From the NCBI GenBank assembly GCA_002451165.1, contig DKBH01000031.1:1-55751 (forward strand): 55,751 nt of DNA. Reading direction: 5' to 3'. A program made the translations under genes and the position numbers. A model generated the notes under the pieces. The model was given only the letters and a program-made list of their open reading frames with translations. It was not told the DNA's origin and did not search any database. The DNA comes from Nitrospiraceae bacterium UBA6905. GTDB taxonomy: Bacteria; Nitrospirota; Thermodesulfovibrionia; Thermodesulfovibrionales; UBA6898. Shown one piece after another: positions 39,831 to 49,069 of the stretch. Position 1 is the stretch's first letter; each line of letters opens with the position of its first letter.

Positions 39831-41654
39831 ATGAAACAGCCTGCGACCATCACCATGACATCTATAGGTGCAAAGCTGCTCTTATTCACCATCCTTCTCT
39901 CGGTGCTGCTGCTCGGCGGTTTTGGTATGTATATGGTGAAGACGAATAATTCTTTTGTCCAGCAGATGATGAACGTGCGGGGAGAAGCTATGGCAAGCTT
40001 CATGGAGAAGCTAGGTGAGACGTACGTCAGCTATTACAATCTTTCTGCGCTGGATACCTTTGTCAAACAGGCTATGCAGGACCAAAATATCGTATTTGCC
40101 GCATTCTACGATGACCAGGAAAGGCCCTTGACTCAAGACCTTCAGAACTTTAGGGAACTGAAAGAAACTGCCGATCTTCTCGTGTATAACCGTGAGATTA
40201 AAGATCCCGATGGGCGCCTTCTTGGCTTTATGAAACTCTACTACAGCCAGGAAAGCTTGCACCAGAATGTAAAAAAGGGTTACATGACCGTCATAGCAGG
40301 CGTTTTGGTCACAGTTCTTGCAATCATTACCGGAATCTTCATCCTTACCCGTATTGTCATCACCCGCCCACTCGGCAATCTTGCGACAACGGTAAGTGAC
40401 GTTGCCTCAGGCAACCTTACTGCGCGGGCCACCATTGCCAAGAAAGACGAAATCGGGAAGCTGGGCAACCATGTGAATCGCATGGTGGAGTCTCTCGCAG
40501 ATATTATCAAAGAGGTCAGGGCATCATCGGAAAAAATAGGCGATGCAGCTAAGCAGATGGCAACAACATCTGAGCTTGCGGCCCGCAACAATGAGGCAGC
40601 AGCGACGGCGGTCGAAGAGACAACATCTACCATGCATGAAATGGCCGCAAACATCCAAAACGTATCAAGAAATGCCCAAGGACAGGCAGCATCTGTTGCA
40701 GACGCATCCGCATCCATCGAACAAATGGTTACTTCCATTCAGAGAATTGCCAGAGTCGCCGGTCATCTCGTGGAACTCTCCCAGAAGGCACGTCACGTCG
40801 TTCATGCGGGACAGGCATCTGTGGACAAATCGGTGAAAGGAACAGAGGAGATTAACCAGACCATCATTCGTTCGGCAGATATCATAACGGCCTTGGGTAC
40901 TCGTGCTGAAGATATCGGCAAAATAGTTGATGTCATAGAGGATATCGCAGAACAAACGAATCTCCTGGCACTAAACGCCGCAATAGAGGCTGCACGGGCA
41001 GGTGAACAAGGCCTTGGATTTGCCGTTGTTGCAGAAGAAGTGAGAAAACTTGCCGAGCGTTCGGCCAAATCAACAAAAGAAATAGCAGAGCTCATCACGG
41101 GCATCCAAAAAGAAGCGCAGGACGCGGTCAAGAACATGGATAAATCCATACAGACTGTTGAAAAAGGCGTTGAAATGAGCAGGCAGGTAGGCAATGCGCT
41201 CAAAGATATCGATAACAGCGTTGCAGAAGTGGACAAATACTCACGGGAAATCGGTGCTGCCACCCAGGAACAGAGCACCGGCAGCGCGCTCATTGCACAG
41301 TCAGCCGAAAAACTGCGCGAGGTGACGCACGAAATCCTCTCTGCAACCGAGGAGCAGGCATCTGCAGCAGAGCAGATCGTCAAAACAATGGAAAAGATGC
41401 GGGATATGATTCACGAAAATGCCACGGGTACTGCAGAGCTTGCAACGGCTGCCGACGAACTTAACTCACAGGCAAACTCCTTTCAGAAAATCGTGAGCAG
41501 ATTCAAGGTGGAGGAGTTCGAGACGGACCGAACAGGCCCTGAATCAGGCCACCGTTACACAGATACAACAGTGGACGGTGGAGGAAATGGCAACGGTAAC
41601 AGCAACAGGAGAAACACATCGTCTCGTGAAAGAAGTATGGTTGAGGTCTCTTGA
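39831..41654 (+). CDS. Methyl-accepting chemotaxis protein
   Basis: A transmembrane chemoreceptor of 607 residues. TM1 is at about 14-36 (LLLFTILLSVLLLGGFGMYM); the periplasmic part of about 110 residues resembles a small four-helix or PAS-like sensor. TM2 (about 150-173) is followed by HAMP (ITRPLGNLATTVSDVASGNL). The signalling domain has the hairpin tip motif IAEQTNLLALNAAIEAARAG and EEVRKLAERSAKST. The C-terminal tail is Gly/Asn-rich and lacks an NWETF-type tether. It sits directly after the binding protein and just before CheR, whose start overlaps its stop. Confidence 0.95.
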   Translation: MKQPATITMTSIGAKLLLFTILLSVLLLGGFGMYMVKTNNSFVQQMMNVRGEAMASFMEKLGETYVSYYNLSALDTFVKQAMQDQNIVFAAFYDDQERPLTQDLQNFRELKETADLLVYNREIKDPDGRLLGFMKLYYSQESLHQNVKKGYMTVIAGVLVTVLAIITGIFILTRIVITRPLGNLATTVSDVASGNLTARATIAKKDEIGKLGNHVNRMVESLADIIKEVRASSEKIGDAAKQMATTSELAARNNEAAATAVEETTSTMHEMAANIQNVSRNAQGQAASVADASASIEQMVTSIQRIARVAGHLVELSQKARHVVHAGQASVDKSVKGTEEINQTIIRSADIITALGTRAEDIGKIVDVIEDIAEQTNLLALNAAIEAARAGEQGLGFAVVAEEVRKLAERSAKSTKEIAELITGIQKEAQDAVKNMDKSIQTVEKGVEMSRQVGNALKDIDNSVAEVDKYSREIGAATQEQSTGSALIAQSAEKLREVTHEILSATEEQASAAEQIVKTMEKMRDMIHENATGTAELATAADELNSQANSFQKIVSRFKVEEFETDRTGPESGHRYTDTTVDGGGNGNGNSNRRNTSSRERSMVEVS

Positions 41655-42550
41655 TGGTTCTGACGGCAGAAGAGTTCAGTCTTTTCCGGCACCTCATTTA
41701 TCATGAAGCGGGAATTTATTTCAAGGAATCCCGGAAAGATTTTCTCGAGAACCGCGTATTCAGAAGAATAGGTGCAACAGGTCTCCGCAGCCCCTATCAG
41801 TACTACCGATTCATTACAAACGGTGGAAGGGCTGAACTCATGAATCTATTGGATATTCTTACCGTCAATGAGACATCTTTCTTTCGGAACCGTCCCCAAC
41901 TGGAGCTCTTTCGCACAATTATACTCAACAGCATTATACGGAAGAGAAATGAGGACGGTCAGAAGAAAATCAGAATATGGTCTGCAGGATGTTCGACGGG
42001 TGAAGAGCCGTACACGATTTCCATAATCCTTCAGGAAGGCATCAGCGATGCTGCAAACTGGGACATTAGAATTCACGCTTCTGATTTGAGTCTCTCGGCG
42101 CTCCATACCGCGAATCGAGCGGAATATGATGCAGCCAAAGTTCTCACTACGGTTGACGACAGCTACATAGCGAGGTATTTCGTAAGAGTCCCCGCTATCA
42201 GTGCTGGCTCTCCTGAAGCAGCCACTCCCTCAGGAGGAAGAGGCAAGAAAGAGCTCTACAGATTTAAGGTGAAGGATGCGGTAAAAAAGCAGGTCGTTTT
42301 TGATTTTCACAACCTCAAGAACGCCAGCGGATACGTCAATCTCGATGTTATTTTCTGCAGGAATGTCATGATCTACTTCGACGAGGAAGAACAGAAGAAA
42401 TTAATATACAAGTTTTATGAAGGTCTGAACCCCGGAGGGTATCTCCTGCTCGGACATTCCGAAAGTCTCCAAGGATGGAAGACAAGGTTTGAATTTGTTT
42501 ACAGCAATAAAGGTACAGCCTACAGAAAGCCGGAAGAGGAGGAAGGATGA
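41654..42550 (+). CDS. cheR: Chemotaxis methyltransferase CheR
   Basis: A SAM-dependent glutamate O-methyltransferase for the receptor encoded just upstream. The N-terminal CheR_N helices (about 1-75) include GIYFKESRKDFLENRVFRRI. VNETSFFRN is followed by the SAM motif IWSAGCSTGEEPYTISIIL, then HASDLS and the catalytic-domain strand DVIFCRNVMIYFD. Length of 299 is standard. The ATG overlaps the receptor stop (TGATG). It differs from the orphan CheR at the left end in having the canonical CRNVMIYF motif. Confidence 0.95.
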   Translation: MVLTAEEFSLFRHLIYHEAGIYFKESRKDFLENRVFRRIGATGLRSPYQYYRFITNGGRAELMNLLDILTVNETSFFRNRPQLELFRTIILNSIIRKRNEDGQKKIRIWSAGCSTGEEPYTISIILQEGISDAANWDIRIHASDLSLSALHTANRAEYDAAKVLTTVDDSYIARYFVRVPAISAGSPEAATPSGGRGKKELYRFKVKDAVKKQVVFDFHNLKNASGYVNLDVIFCRNVMIYFDEEEQKKLIYKFYEGLNPGGYLLLGHSESLQGWKTRFEFVYSNKGTAYRKPEEEEG

Positions 42551-42933
42551 AGATATTGCTTGCAGAAGACGACAGAGCATTCGGCACAATCCTCAGAAAA
42601 GAGCTGGAAGACGATGGGTATGCCGTAGATCTCGTGATTGACGGCGTCGAAGCTGTGTTACGGGCCATAGAGAACAATTACGACTTTGTCATCCTGGATA
42701 TCAAGATGCCCCGCCTGGACGGCATCAATGCGCTCAAGATCATAAAGAAACTGTATCCCTCCCTGCCCGCCATCACCATTTCCGGCAATGCCGGAAATGG
42801 TGAAATGGCAGACTCGGTGAGAGTAGGAGCATTACGGTGCTTCACGAAGCCTTTTGTCATAGAACAATTAAAATGTGACGTGCGGCAGCACCTTTCACGG
42901 CGTTCGACTGCGGTCGGCAATCATGTGGGATAA
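42547..42933 (+). CDS. Single-domain response regulator (CheY-like)
   Basis: A 128-residue receiver with the acidic pair AEDD near residue 8, phospho-acceptor Asp in VILDIKMP near 53, the switch Ser/Thr region ITISGN, and Lys in FTKPF near 104. No output domain. It lies between CheR and CheA with four- and eleven-base overlaps, so it is one of three possible phosphate acceptors in this operon. Whether it reaches a motor, a regulator or acts as a phosphate sink is not decided by sequence. Confidence 0.92.
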   Translation: MKILLAEDDRAFGTILRKELEDDGYAVDLVIDGVEAVLRAIENNYDFVILDIKMPRLDGINALKIIKKLYPSLPAITISGNAGNGEMADSVRVGALRCFTKPFVIEQLKCDVRQHLSRRSTAVGNHVG

Positions 42934-44962
42934 TTTCGATCATATCAGTGAGAGTGAACTTGAAGAACTGAAGAAATCGTTCTACGCCCAGTCGTACGAA
43001 ATTGTGGAGAAGCTGCAGGACGCCCTGTTGCAGATAGCGGAGCGCCCTGATGATTGCGATATGCTCGCGACTGTCAAACGGCATGTGCATACCCTTAAGG
43101 GCGACGCTCTGTCCGTAGGGCTTACGTCTGTTGGCAGCATCTGTCATGGTATCGAGGATCTCTTGACCAACCTTTCCCGCAATGCAAATCTTGTGAGCGA
43201 ACCGGCCATGGAACTGCTCTTCACCTCTATAGACGTAATTTACCAGTTCCTTGTTGCCAGTGAGATCGGTAACGACAGCAGCTCGGCTGATGCGATTATG
43301 GAAAAGATATCGGCCTATTTGCGGGAGGAAAACAGCGTTACGAAAGTTACTGACATCGGACAGAAAGAACGGACGGTGTTCCATGCCTTCACCGAATGCC
43401 AGAGACTCCAGCTGCAGAAGGCTCAGCAGGATGGACGTGAACTCCTTGAGATAGAGATTACGTTCCATGAGCTCTGCAGCGAAAAGAACATCGCGGCATG
43501 CATGATAATCCAGCGACTAAGCAGTGCGGGTGAAATAGTAGCGGTTGCGCCTGCAATTGACAGCGAGGATATAGAAACGGCAAAAACACTGCGGTGTGTG
43601 CTCACAACCAGAGAGAATGAAGGGCTGTTACGCCAATCCGCATATATTGCCGGCATCACTGATACCCTGCAAATTCGCCCGCTGCAATGCGAAGATGATG
43701 TCCTAGCCCTTGAAAAAAACCTCTCGGCAACCCCAGCAGCCCGGCTGTCAAAGCTCGAGAATGAGCTGATGCGGGTGGAGCCTGAAAAGGTGGACAGGAT
43801 CATGAACCTGGTCGGCGAACTGATCATCGGCAGATCCATGATCGAGCAGATAGCGCGAGATCTCGAAGGGGAATCCGTCTCATCAACCCTTTCTGCCAGG
43901 CTTTTTAGAGCTACTGCATATGTGGAGCGAATCGTAGCAGACCTGCAAAAAAGCGCTATGAAGATGCGTATGGTTCCCGTGAATCAGATTTTCAGAAGAT
44001 TCCCCAAAATGGTTCGCGATCTGTCGTCCCACAGCGGCAAAAAGGTTTCAATAGAAATTTACGGCAGAGAAACCGAACTCGACAAAAAAATCGTTGATGC
44101 CCTCGGAGAACCACTTTCCCATATCATCCGTAATGCTGTAGATCACGGCATAGAACATCCTGAGGAGCGGAAGCGCTCGGGGAAGCCGGAAGGAGGTGTC
44201 ATAACCCTCAGAGCATATCATGAAGCCTCGCAGATCGTCATTGAAGTATCGGACGATGGGAGGGGGGTCGATGTCGCAGCGCTGAAGAGGAAAGCAGTAG
44301 AATCCGGTTTTATCGACATCGCAGAACGTGATAAGCTCACGGACAGCGCTGCCATGAATCTCGTCTTCCTTTCGGGGTTGAGTACGAGTTCATCTGTCGG
44401 TGAAACCTCGGGGCGCGGCGTTGGCATGGATGCAGTCAAGGCATCTATCCAGGCACTTAAAGGCATAACCTTTGTGGATTCGCTACCGGGGAAAGGCACG
44501 ACATTCAGGATGCGTCTTCCCCTTACCCTCGCCGTAATAAAAGCGCTTCTCTTTGAAGTCTCCGGCAGCCAATACGCTATTCCTATTTCCTCTGTCGTAG
44601 AAGCAGTTAGCGCCTCGAACGATAATCTCACCACCATAGACGGCAGGGATGCCCTTGTGCTGAGAGAACAGGTCATTCCTGTTATCAATCTGAAGGTCCT
44701 TTTCGATTTAAAAAGAACCGAGGACCATAAGCAGGTCATTATTGTTGCCAGCGCAAGGAGTAGACACATAGGGCTGCGTGCTGACAGACTCGTCGGACAA
44801 CAAGAACTGGTCATCAAGTCTGTTCCAGAGAACTTCACACAATCGGACCTTGTTGCCGGCGCCTCCATTCTGGGCGATGGAAGGGCCATCTTGATCCTTG
44901 ACGTTGCTGCCGCATATCGGAAAGCCATAGAACGCGAAATGAATAAAGAGGTAGTTGCTTGA
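42923..44962 (+). CDS. cheA: Chemotaxis histidine kinase CheA
   Basis: A 680-residue CheA. Hpt domain P1 (about 1-110) has the phosphorylated His56 in HVHTLKGDALSVG. A P2-like region (about 150-265) precedes the dimerisation helix with NLVGELIIGRSMIEQI. The HATPase domain carries HIIRNAVDHGIEHPEERK (N box), VSDDGRGVD (G1) and GRGVGMDAVK (G2). The CheW-like regulatory domain starts at about 550. All parts are present, so it should be an active kinase. It begins inside the last codons of the receiver gene. Confidence 0.95.
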   Translation: MWDNFDHISESELEELKKSFYAQSYEIVEKLQDALLQIAERPDDCDMLATVKRHVHTLKGDALSVGLTSVGSICHGIEDLLTNLSRNANLVSEPAMELLFTSIDVIYQFLVASEIGNDSSSADAIMEKISAYLREENSVTKVTDIGQKERTVFHAFTECQRLQLQKAQQDGRELLEIEITFHELCSEKNIAACMIIQRLSSAGEIVAVAPAIDSEDIETAKTLRCVLTTRENEGLLRQSAYIAGITDTLQIRPLQCEDDVLALEKNLSATPAARLSKLENELMRVEPEKVDRIMNLVGELIIGRSMIEQIARDLEGESVSSTLSARLFRATAYVERIVADLQKSAMKMRMVPVNQIFRRFPKMVRDLSSHSGKKVSIEIYGRETELDKKIVDALGEPLSHIIRNAVDHGIEHPEERKRSGKPEGGVITLRAYHEASQIVIEVSDDGRGVDVAALKRKAVESGFIDIAERDKLTDSAAMNLVFLSGLSTSSSVGETSGRGVGMDAVKASIQALKGITFVDSLPGKGTTFRMRLPLTLAVIKALLFEVSGSQYAIPISSVVEAVSASNDNLTTIDGRDALVLREQVIPVINLKVLFDLKRTEDHKQVIIVASARSRHIGLRADRLVGQQELVIKSVPENFTQSDLVAGASILGDGRAILILDVAAAYRKAIEREMNKEVVA

Positions 44963-46044
44963 AGCGGATCAGGGTGCTTGTTGTAGATGATTCAGCTCTC
45001 ATGAGAAAGCTGATCTCTCAGATCCTGAAGGCTGACCGTGAAATCGAAGTGGTCGGTACTGCGATGGACGGCGTGTTTGCGCTAAAGAAGATTCCAGAAC
45101 TGAAACCAGATGTCATAACCCTTGACATAGCCATGCCGAAAATGGACGGATTAGAGACCCTCCGTCTCATCCTGCAACACCACGCAATACCGACGATCAT
45201 GGTCAGCTCATTATCCCAGCATGACGCCAATATGACACTCAAAGCACTCGGTATGGGTGCATTTGATTTTGTGACAAGACCTTTTAATGATATTTCCCTT
45301 CACATTGGCGATATGAGCGATGACCTAATCCGCAAGGTAAAGGCGGCTCGCAATAATCCTCGTTCCGGGCTGAATAGCAAGAAGTACCAAGCGGTTAATG
45401 GAAGCTATGCAAAAAAGATACGGCCAGGGGGAAGAATTCCCGAGCGTGTACTCGCGATTGGCATTTCGACGGGCGGGCCCAACGCACTCAGTTTTCTGCT
45501 TCCGCAGTTACCGGGGAATTTTCCCGCAGGAATTCTCATTGTCCAGCATATGCCGAGAGGATTCACCGGCATGTTTGCCCATCGACTGAACACCACCTGT
45601 CAGATTGAGGTCAAGGAAGCGTGCGAGGGTGATCTCGTCCTGTCAGGGAGGGCGCTGGTCGCACCCGGCGACCGACACCTCAGGATTCAGCGAATGCCCT
45701 CCGCAACGATAGCAGTACTGAGCTCTGCTGCTCCGGTGAACGGTCACCGGCCTTCAGTGGACGTACTTTTTCGCTCCGTCGCAAGAGAATACGCCGACAG
45801 CGCAGCCGGTCTCCTCATGACGGGTATGGGAAACGACGGTGCGTTGGGGCTTGGAGATATCAAGCAAATGGGCGGTCTGACCGTGGCCCAGGACAAACAA
45901 AGCTGCGTTGTATTTGGCATGCCAAAGGCAGCATACGAACAAAAGGCGGTAACAACAACAATTTCGCTCGGACATATGGCGGAATTTCTCATCAATGAGT
46001 TTTGTATAAGGGAGGATAACTATGGAACAGTTGCCTGTCGGTAA
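44959..46044 (+). CDS. cheB: Chemotaxis protein-glutamate methylesterase/deamidase CheB
   Basis: A 361-residue CheB with an N-terminal receiver (VVDDSALMRKLI; Asp in ITLDIAMP; Lys replaced by Arg in VTRPF). A linker precedes the methylesterase domain, with catalytic Ser in GISTGGPNAL, His in VQHMPRG and Asp in MGNDGALG. The receiver Lys-to-Arg change at the end of strand 5 is conservative but unusual. The start is TTG overlapping the CheA stop. It pairs with the upstream CheR for adaptation. Confidence 0.95.
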   Translation: MKRIRVLVVDDSALMRKLISQILKADREIEVVGTAMDGVFALKKIPELKPDVITLDIAMPKMDGLETLRLILQHHAIPTIMVSSLSQHDANMTLKALGMGAFDFVTRPFNDISLHIGDMSDDLIRKVKAARNNPRSGLNSKKYQAVNGSYAKKIRPGGRIPERVLAIGISTGGPNALSFLLPQLPGNFPAGILIVQHMPRGFTGMFAHRLNTTCQIEVKEACEGDLVLSGRALVAPGDRHLRIQRMPSATIAVLSSAAPVNGHRPSVDVLFRSVAREYADSAAGLLMTGMGNDGALGLGDIKQMGGLTVAQDKQSCVVFGMPKAAYEQKAVTTTISLGHMAEFLINEFCIREDNYGTVACR

Positions 46045-46435
46045 TCAGGGACCAGCGTTTCGCTGCCTCATTGCCGACGATTCGGAGTTTGCACGAAAGA
46101 CTATTGGAAAGATCATCACTTCGCTCGGTGGCTCAATTATCGGCGAAGCAACCACAGGGAATGAAGCGGTCACCATGTATGAAGAACTGCGTCCGGACCT
46201 TGTCCTCATGGATGTGACGATGCCCGAACTTGACGGCGTGAGCGCACTCCGCATGATTCTCGCCGAGGATGAAGCAGCCAAGGTGGTCGTTGTGAGCGCA
46301 ATGGGTCATAAAGAGATGATCTGGAAGGCACTCTGTATGGGTGCCAAACACTATATAACAAAACCCTATGCCTCTGGGTATGCAGGCATGGTAATACAGT
46401 CTGTTATCAGGGGAAACGGCGGGAGGGCAGTATGA
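46022..46435 (+). CDS. Single-domain response regulator (CheY-like)
   Basis: A 137-residue receiver with a short extra N-terminus (EQLPVGNQGPAF) before CLIADDSEFARKTI. The phospho-acceptor Asp is in LVLMDVTMPELDG, the switch Ser in VVSAMG, and the Lys in YITKPY. It begins inside the CheB end (overlap of 23 bases) and overlaps the CheX start by four bases. It is the most CheY-like of the three receivers in the operon, with the MDVTMPELDG block typical of Gram-positive-type CheY. Confidence 0.9.
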   Translation: MEQLPVGNQGPAFRCLIADDSEFARKTIGKIITSLGGSIIGEATTGNEAVTMYEELRPDLVLMDVTMPELDGVSALRMILAEDEAAKVVVVSAMGHKEMIWKALCMGAKHYITKPYASGYAGMVIQSVIRGNGGRAV

Positions 46436-46935
46436 GATTCGACTTCATTGAACCGTTTATACTCTCGACCCTCGGAGTGCTGGGTAAGTTAGTCAGCTGC
46501 GAAGTCACTCAGGGCGCAATCTCCCTCGTTAATGATAAAGCGATCTCCGAAGATATTACCATTATAATTAACATGGAGAACTACCCCCGAAACGGGATTA
46601 TCGTCTGTATGAACCACGAAACCGCCCGAAATATCAACGAAACGATGAACGGCGAATCGCTGGATACCCTCACGCCTCTTGGCAGGGATGCGCTCGCTGA
46701 GTTTGCAAACATAATCGCCGGAAACGCTGTCAGTGCACTGAATGAGCTCGGCTTCGATTTCAGGGTGTCCCCTCCATGCATTGATTCGCCGGCGTCCATT
46801 GCGCACAAGGTCTCAGGTTGTGAAATAATGCAAGTTATGCTGCATACCGCCTGCGGTCAAATAACCGTCAACGCGATATTGGGAGAAGATGGCAATGAAG
46901 AGATGCAACAGCAAACATATTCTCATTGTAGATGA
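46432..46935 (+). CDS. cheX: CheX-type CheY-P phosphatase
   Basis: Predicted phosphatase that removes phosphate from CheY. The 167 residues form a CheX fold with the catalytic helix ALAEFANIIAGNAVSALNEL, carrying the E-x-x-N pair. An early strand ISEDITIIINMENYPRNGII is the usual CheC/CheX region. It lies between two receiver genes, either of which could be its substrate. No CheZ or CheC is present in the operon, so signal termination probably depends on it. Confidence 0.88.
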   Translation: MRFDFIEPFILSTLGVLGKLVSCEVTQGAISLVNDKAISEDITIIINMENYPRNGIIVCMNHETARNINETMNGESLDTLTPLGRDALAEFANIIAGNAVSALNELGFDFRVSPPCIDSPASIAHKVSGCEIMQVMLHTACGQITVNAILGEDGNEEMQQQTYSHCR

Positions 46936-47281
46936 CTCCGCCACGATGAGAATGCTGCTCTCACTGAGCATTCGCAATATCATGGACGGCATCCGTATTA
47001 CGGAAGCGGATAACGGCCGGATAGCCCTTTCAAGGATGCTGCACCAAGATTTCGATCTCGTTTTCACCGACATGCAGATGCCGGAAATGGACGGCGGCAG
47101 TCTGATCAAATACATACGTGAGCAGATGCGTAATGATGTGCCGGTGATCATCATAACGACGCAGGGTGAAGAACGGAGCCGCGATCTGGGACTCACTACA
47201 GGCGCAAACGGCTATCTGATCAAGCCTGTCAATACCCGGGAACTAAGAGAAACGGTTATGAGGTATCTTGGCGGAAACTAG
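46889..47281 (+). CDS. Single-domain response regulator (CheY-like)
   Basis: A 130-residue receiver, last of the chemosensory operon. The acidic pair is in LIVDDSATMRMLL, the phospho-acceptor in LVFTDMQMPEMDG, Thr in IITTQGEE, and Lys in LIKPVNTREL. It overlaps the end of CheX by 47 bases; a second in-frame ATG two codons later is better spaced from GGGAG. It might carry the output to the motor or to the following NtrC-type regulator. Confidence 0.92.
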   Translation: MAMKRCNSKHILIVDDSATMRMLLSLSIRNIMDGIRITEADNGRIALSRMLHQDFDLVFTDMQMPEMDGGSLIKYIREQMRNDVPVIIITTQGEERSRDLGLTTGANGYLIKPVNTRELRETVMRYLGGN

Positions 47282-47304
47282 CAGATCATGATAGCCGTAG
47301 CACA

Positions 47305-47328
47305 AACCTCCGTGTTATTGCGGGGGTT
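47305..47328. terminator. Small hairpin after the chemosensory operon
   Basis: Arms AACCTCC and GGGGGTT (one G-T pair) surround a 10-base loop 23 bases after the last receiver stop. No T-run follows, so termination would be weak and some read-through into the NtrC-type gene is possible. Confidence 0.3.
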
Positions 47329-47517
47329 CAACACGCCGAAGGGAACGGTGCACTAAATTAGTCAAACGATGAAAGAATGCTGCATTTTCTTCCTGCAACA
47401 GGTGCGAGAGATTGAGGAAGGATGGTCTGCTTCCCTCTCTTCTCGTCCTGCGCCGACAACCGCGTAGCCATATAGAATTAAGTTGATTTTTCTTCTTTCT
47501 TAAGGCAATGATTAACC

Positions 47518-48831
47518 ATGGATATCCTGATAGCCGACGACAACATCAGCCTCAGAAAAGTGATGGTCAATGAGCTTGCCGAGGAGGGGTTCAGCGTTCG
47601 GGAGACAGGAGATGGCATTACAGCGGTAGAGCTCCTGGAAAGGAGTGACTATGATGTCCTTCTCCTCGACCTTAACATGCCCCTTCTGGGCGGCATGGAA
47701 GTTCTGAAGAAGGTACAATCACTGCATATCCCTGTTGAAGTCATTATTCTGACCGGCCACGGCACAGTATCTGTCGCTGTTGAAGCCATGAAACTGGGTG
47801 CTTATGATTTTTTGACCAAACCATTCAAGATGAGTGAGCTCAAGGCAATCATCACGAAGGCATATGAAAAGAAGAAAATCTTGCACGAAAACCTTCTGCT
47901 CAAGACGCAACTCAGGAGGCAATCAGAAGCAGAGAAGATCATCTCGCGAAGTGCGCTCATGGAAGAAATCCTTAACACCGTGAGGCGAGTTGCGCTTTCG
48001 AATATGCCGGTGCTCATTCATGGAGAAAGCGGCACAGGCAAAGAACTCGTCGCCCGTGCCGTCCATGATAATTCACATAGCTATGATGGCCCGTTTATAC
48101 CGATCAACTGCGGGGCGATACCGGAGAATATGCTGGAAAGTGAACTTTTCGGCCATGAAAAAGGTGCATTTACCGGGGCGGTCACCAGAAAGCCCGGGCT
48201 CCTGGAACTCGCTCATAATGGGACGCTTTTTCTTGATGAAATCGGAGAGCTGAATCAGGCGCTGCAGATCAAGCTCCTTCGAATTATTGAAACGGGAAGA
48301 TTTTTCAGGGTCGGCGGCACGCGGGAGATTCAGGTCTGCGTCCGGTACGTAGCGGCAACGAACAAGGATATCAAGACGGAGGTGGACAGGGGCTGCTTCA
48401 GACCTGATCTCTACTATCGCATCAGCGCCTTGACGATACATCTGCCGCCATTGCGGGAGCGGAAAGACGACATACCGCTTCTTATAGAGCACTTCAGGAA
48501 CTGTAACCCCTCATTCAGACAAAGGAAATTTAGCGATAGTGCTCTCCGCATCCTCATGGACTACCCCTGGCCGGGCAATGTGCGAGAATTACAAAACGTC
48601 ATCCACAGGGCTCTTCTCCTTGCCCCACAGGACCTGATCGGCCCCGATGACCTGCCCGCTGATTTGCGCCCACTGCGTGCGGCATCACGACGGCTGGAAG
48701 ATGTCGAAAAGGAATATATTCTGAGGATACTGCATGAGGAAGGAGGTCATAGAGGAAAGGCAGCCGATATTCTCGGGATTGATCCGAAGACATTATACCG
48801 AAAGCTCGTTGGCTACGGGATAAAGTCATGA
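47518..48831 (+). CDS. NtrC-family sigma-54-dependent response regulator
   Basis: A 437-residue activator. The receiver has ADD at 6-8, phospho-Asp51 in LLLDLNMP and Lys101 in LTKPF. The AAA+ domain (about 140-380) has Walker A GESGTGKELVARAV, the sigma-54-contacting GAFTGA loop, Walker B GTLFLDEIGEL and an arginine-finger region. The C-terminal Fis-type helix-turn-helix is GKAADILGIDPKTLYRKL. Expected to act on a sigma-54 promoter such as the one before CheW. The cognate kinase is probably the PAS kinase encoded next. Confidence 0.95.
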   Translation: MDILIADDNISLRKVMVNELAEEGFSVRETGDGITAVELLERSDYDVLLLDLNMPLLGGMEVLKKVQSLHIPVEVIILTGHGTVSVAVEAMKLGAYDFLTKPFKMSELKAIITKAYEKKKILHENLLLKTQLRRQSEAEKIISRSALMEEILNTVRRVALSNMPVLIHGESGTGKELVARAVHDNSHSYDGPFIPINCGAIPENMLESELFGHEKGAFTGAVTRKPGLLELAHNGTLFLDEIGELNQALQIKLLRIIETGRFFRVGGTREIQVCVRYVAATNKDIKTEVDRGCFRPDLYYRISALTIHLPPLRERKDDIPLLIEHFRNCNPSFRQRKFSDSALRILMDYPWPGNVRELQNVIHRALLLAPQDLIGPDDLPADLRPLRAASRRLEDVEKEYILRILHEEGGHRGKAADILGIDPKTLYRKLVGYGIKS

Positions 48832-49069
48832 GGGATAGAATGGCATGCCTTTTCCCGAATGACCATGCGCCCGGCCAGAATAACCTGGACAGATCCATCG
48901 CTACCGGAAAAATCTAAAGCATGGGATGACAATCTTTAGTGGAAAGCGGAAATAGCGTAGACGCCAAGCACAGCCTTTTCGATAACGAGTCGCGTGGGAC
49001 AATTAGACCGTATTCGCTGACTGCTGATGCAGAGAATGCAGCGGTAGTGCATGAGAATACATTCTGAAC

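Noticed and set aside
46207..46240. A second TGCCCGAA activator half-site inside the cheY gene
   Set aside because: It is a single half-site within conserved coding sequence (MPELDG), so not evidence of regulation.
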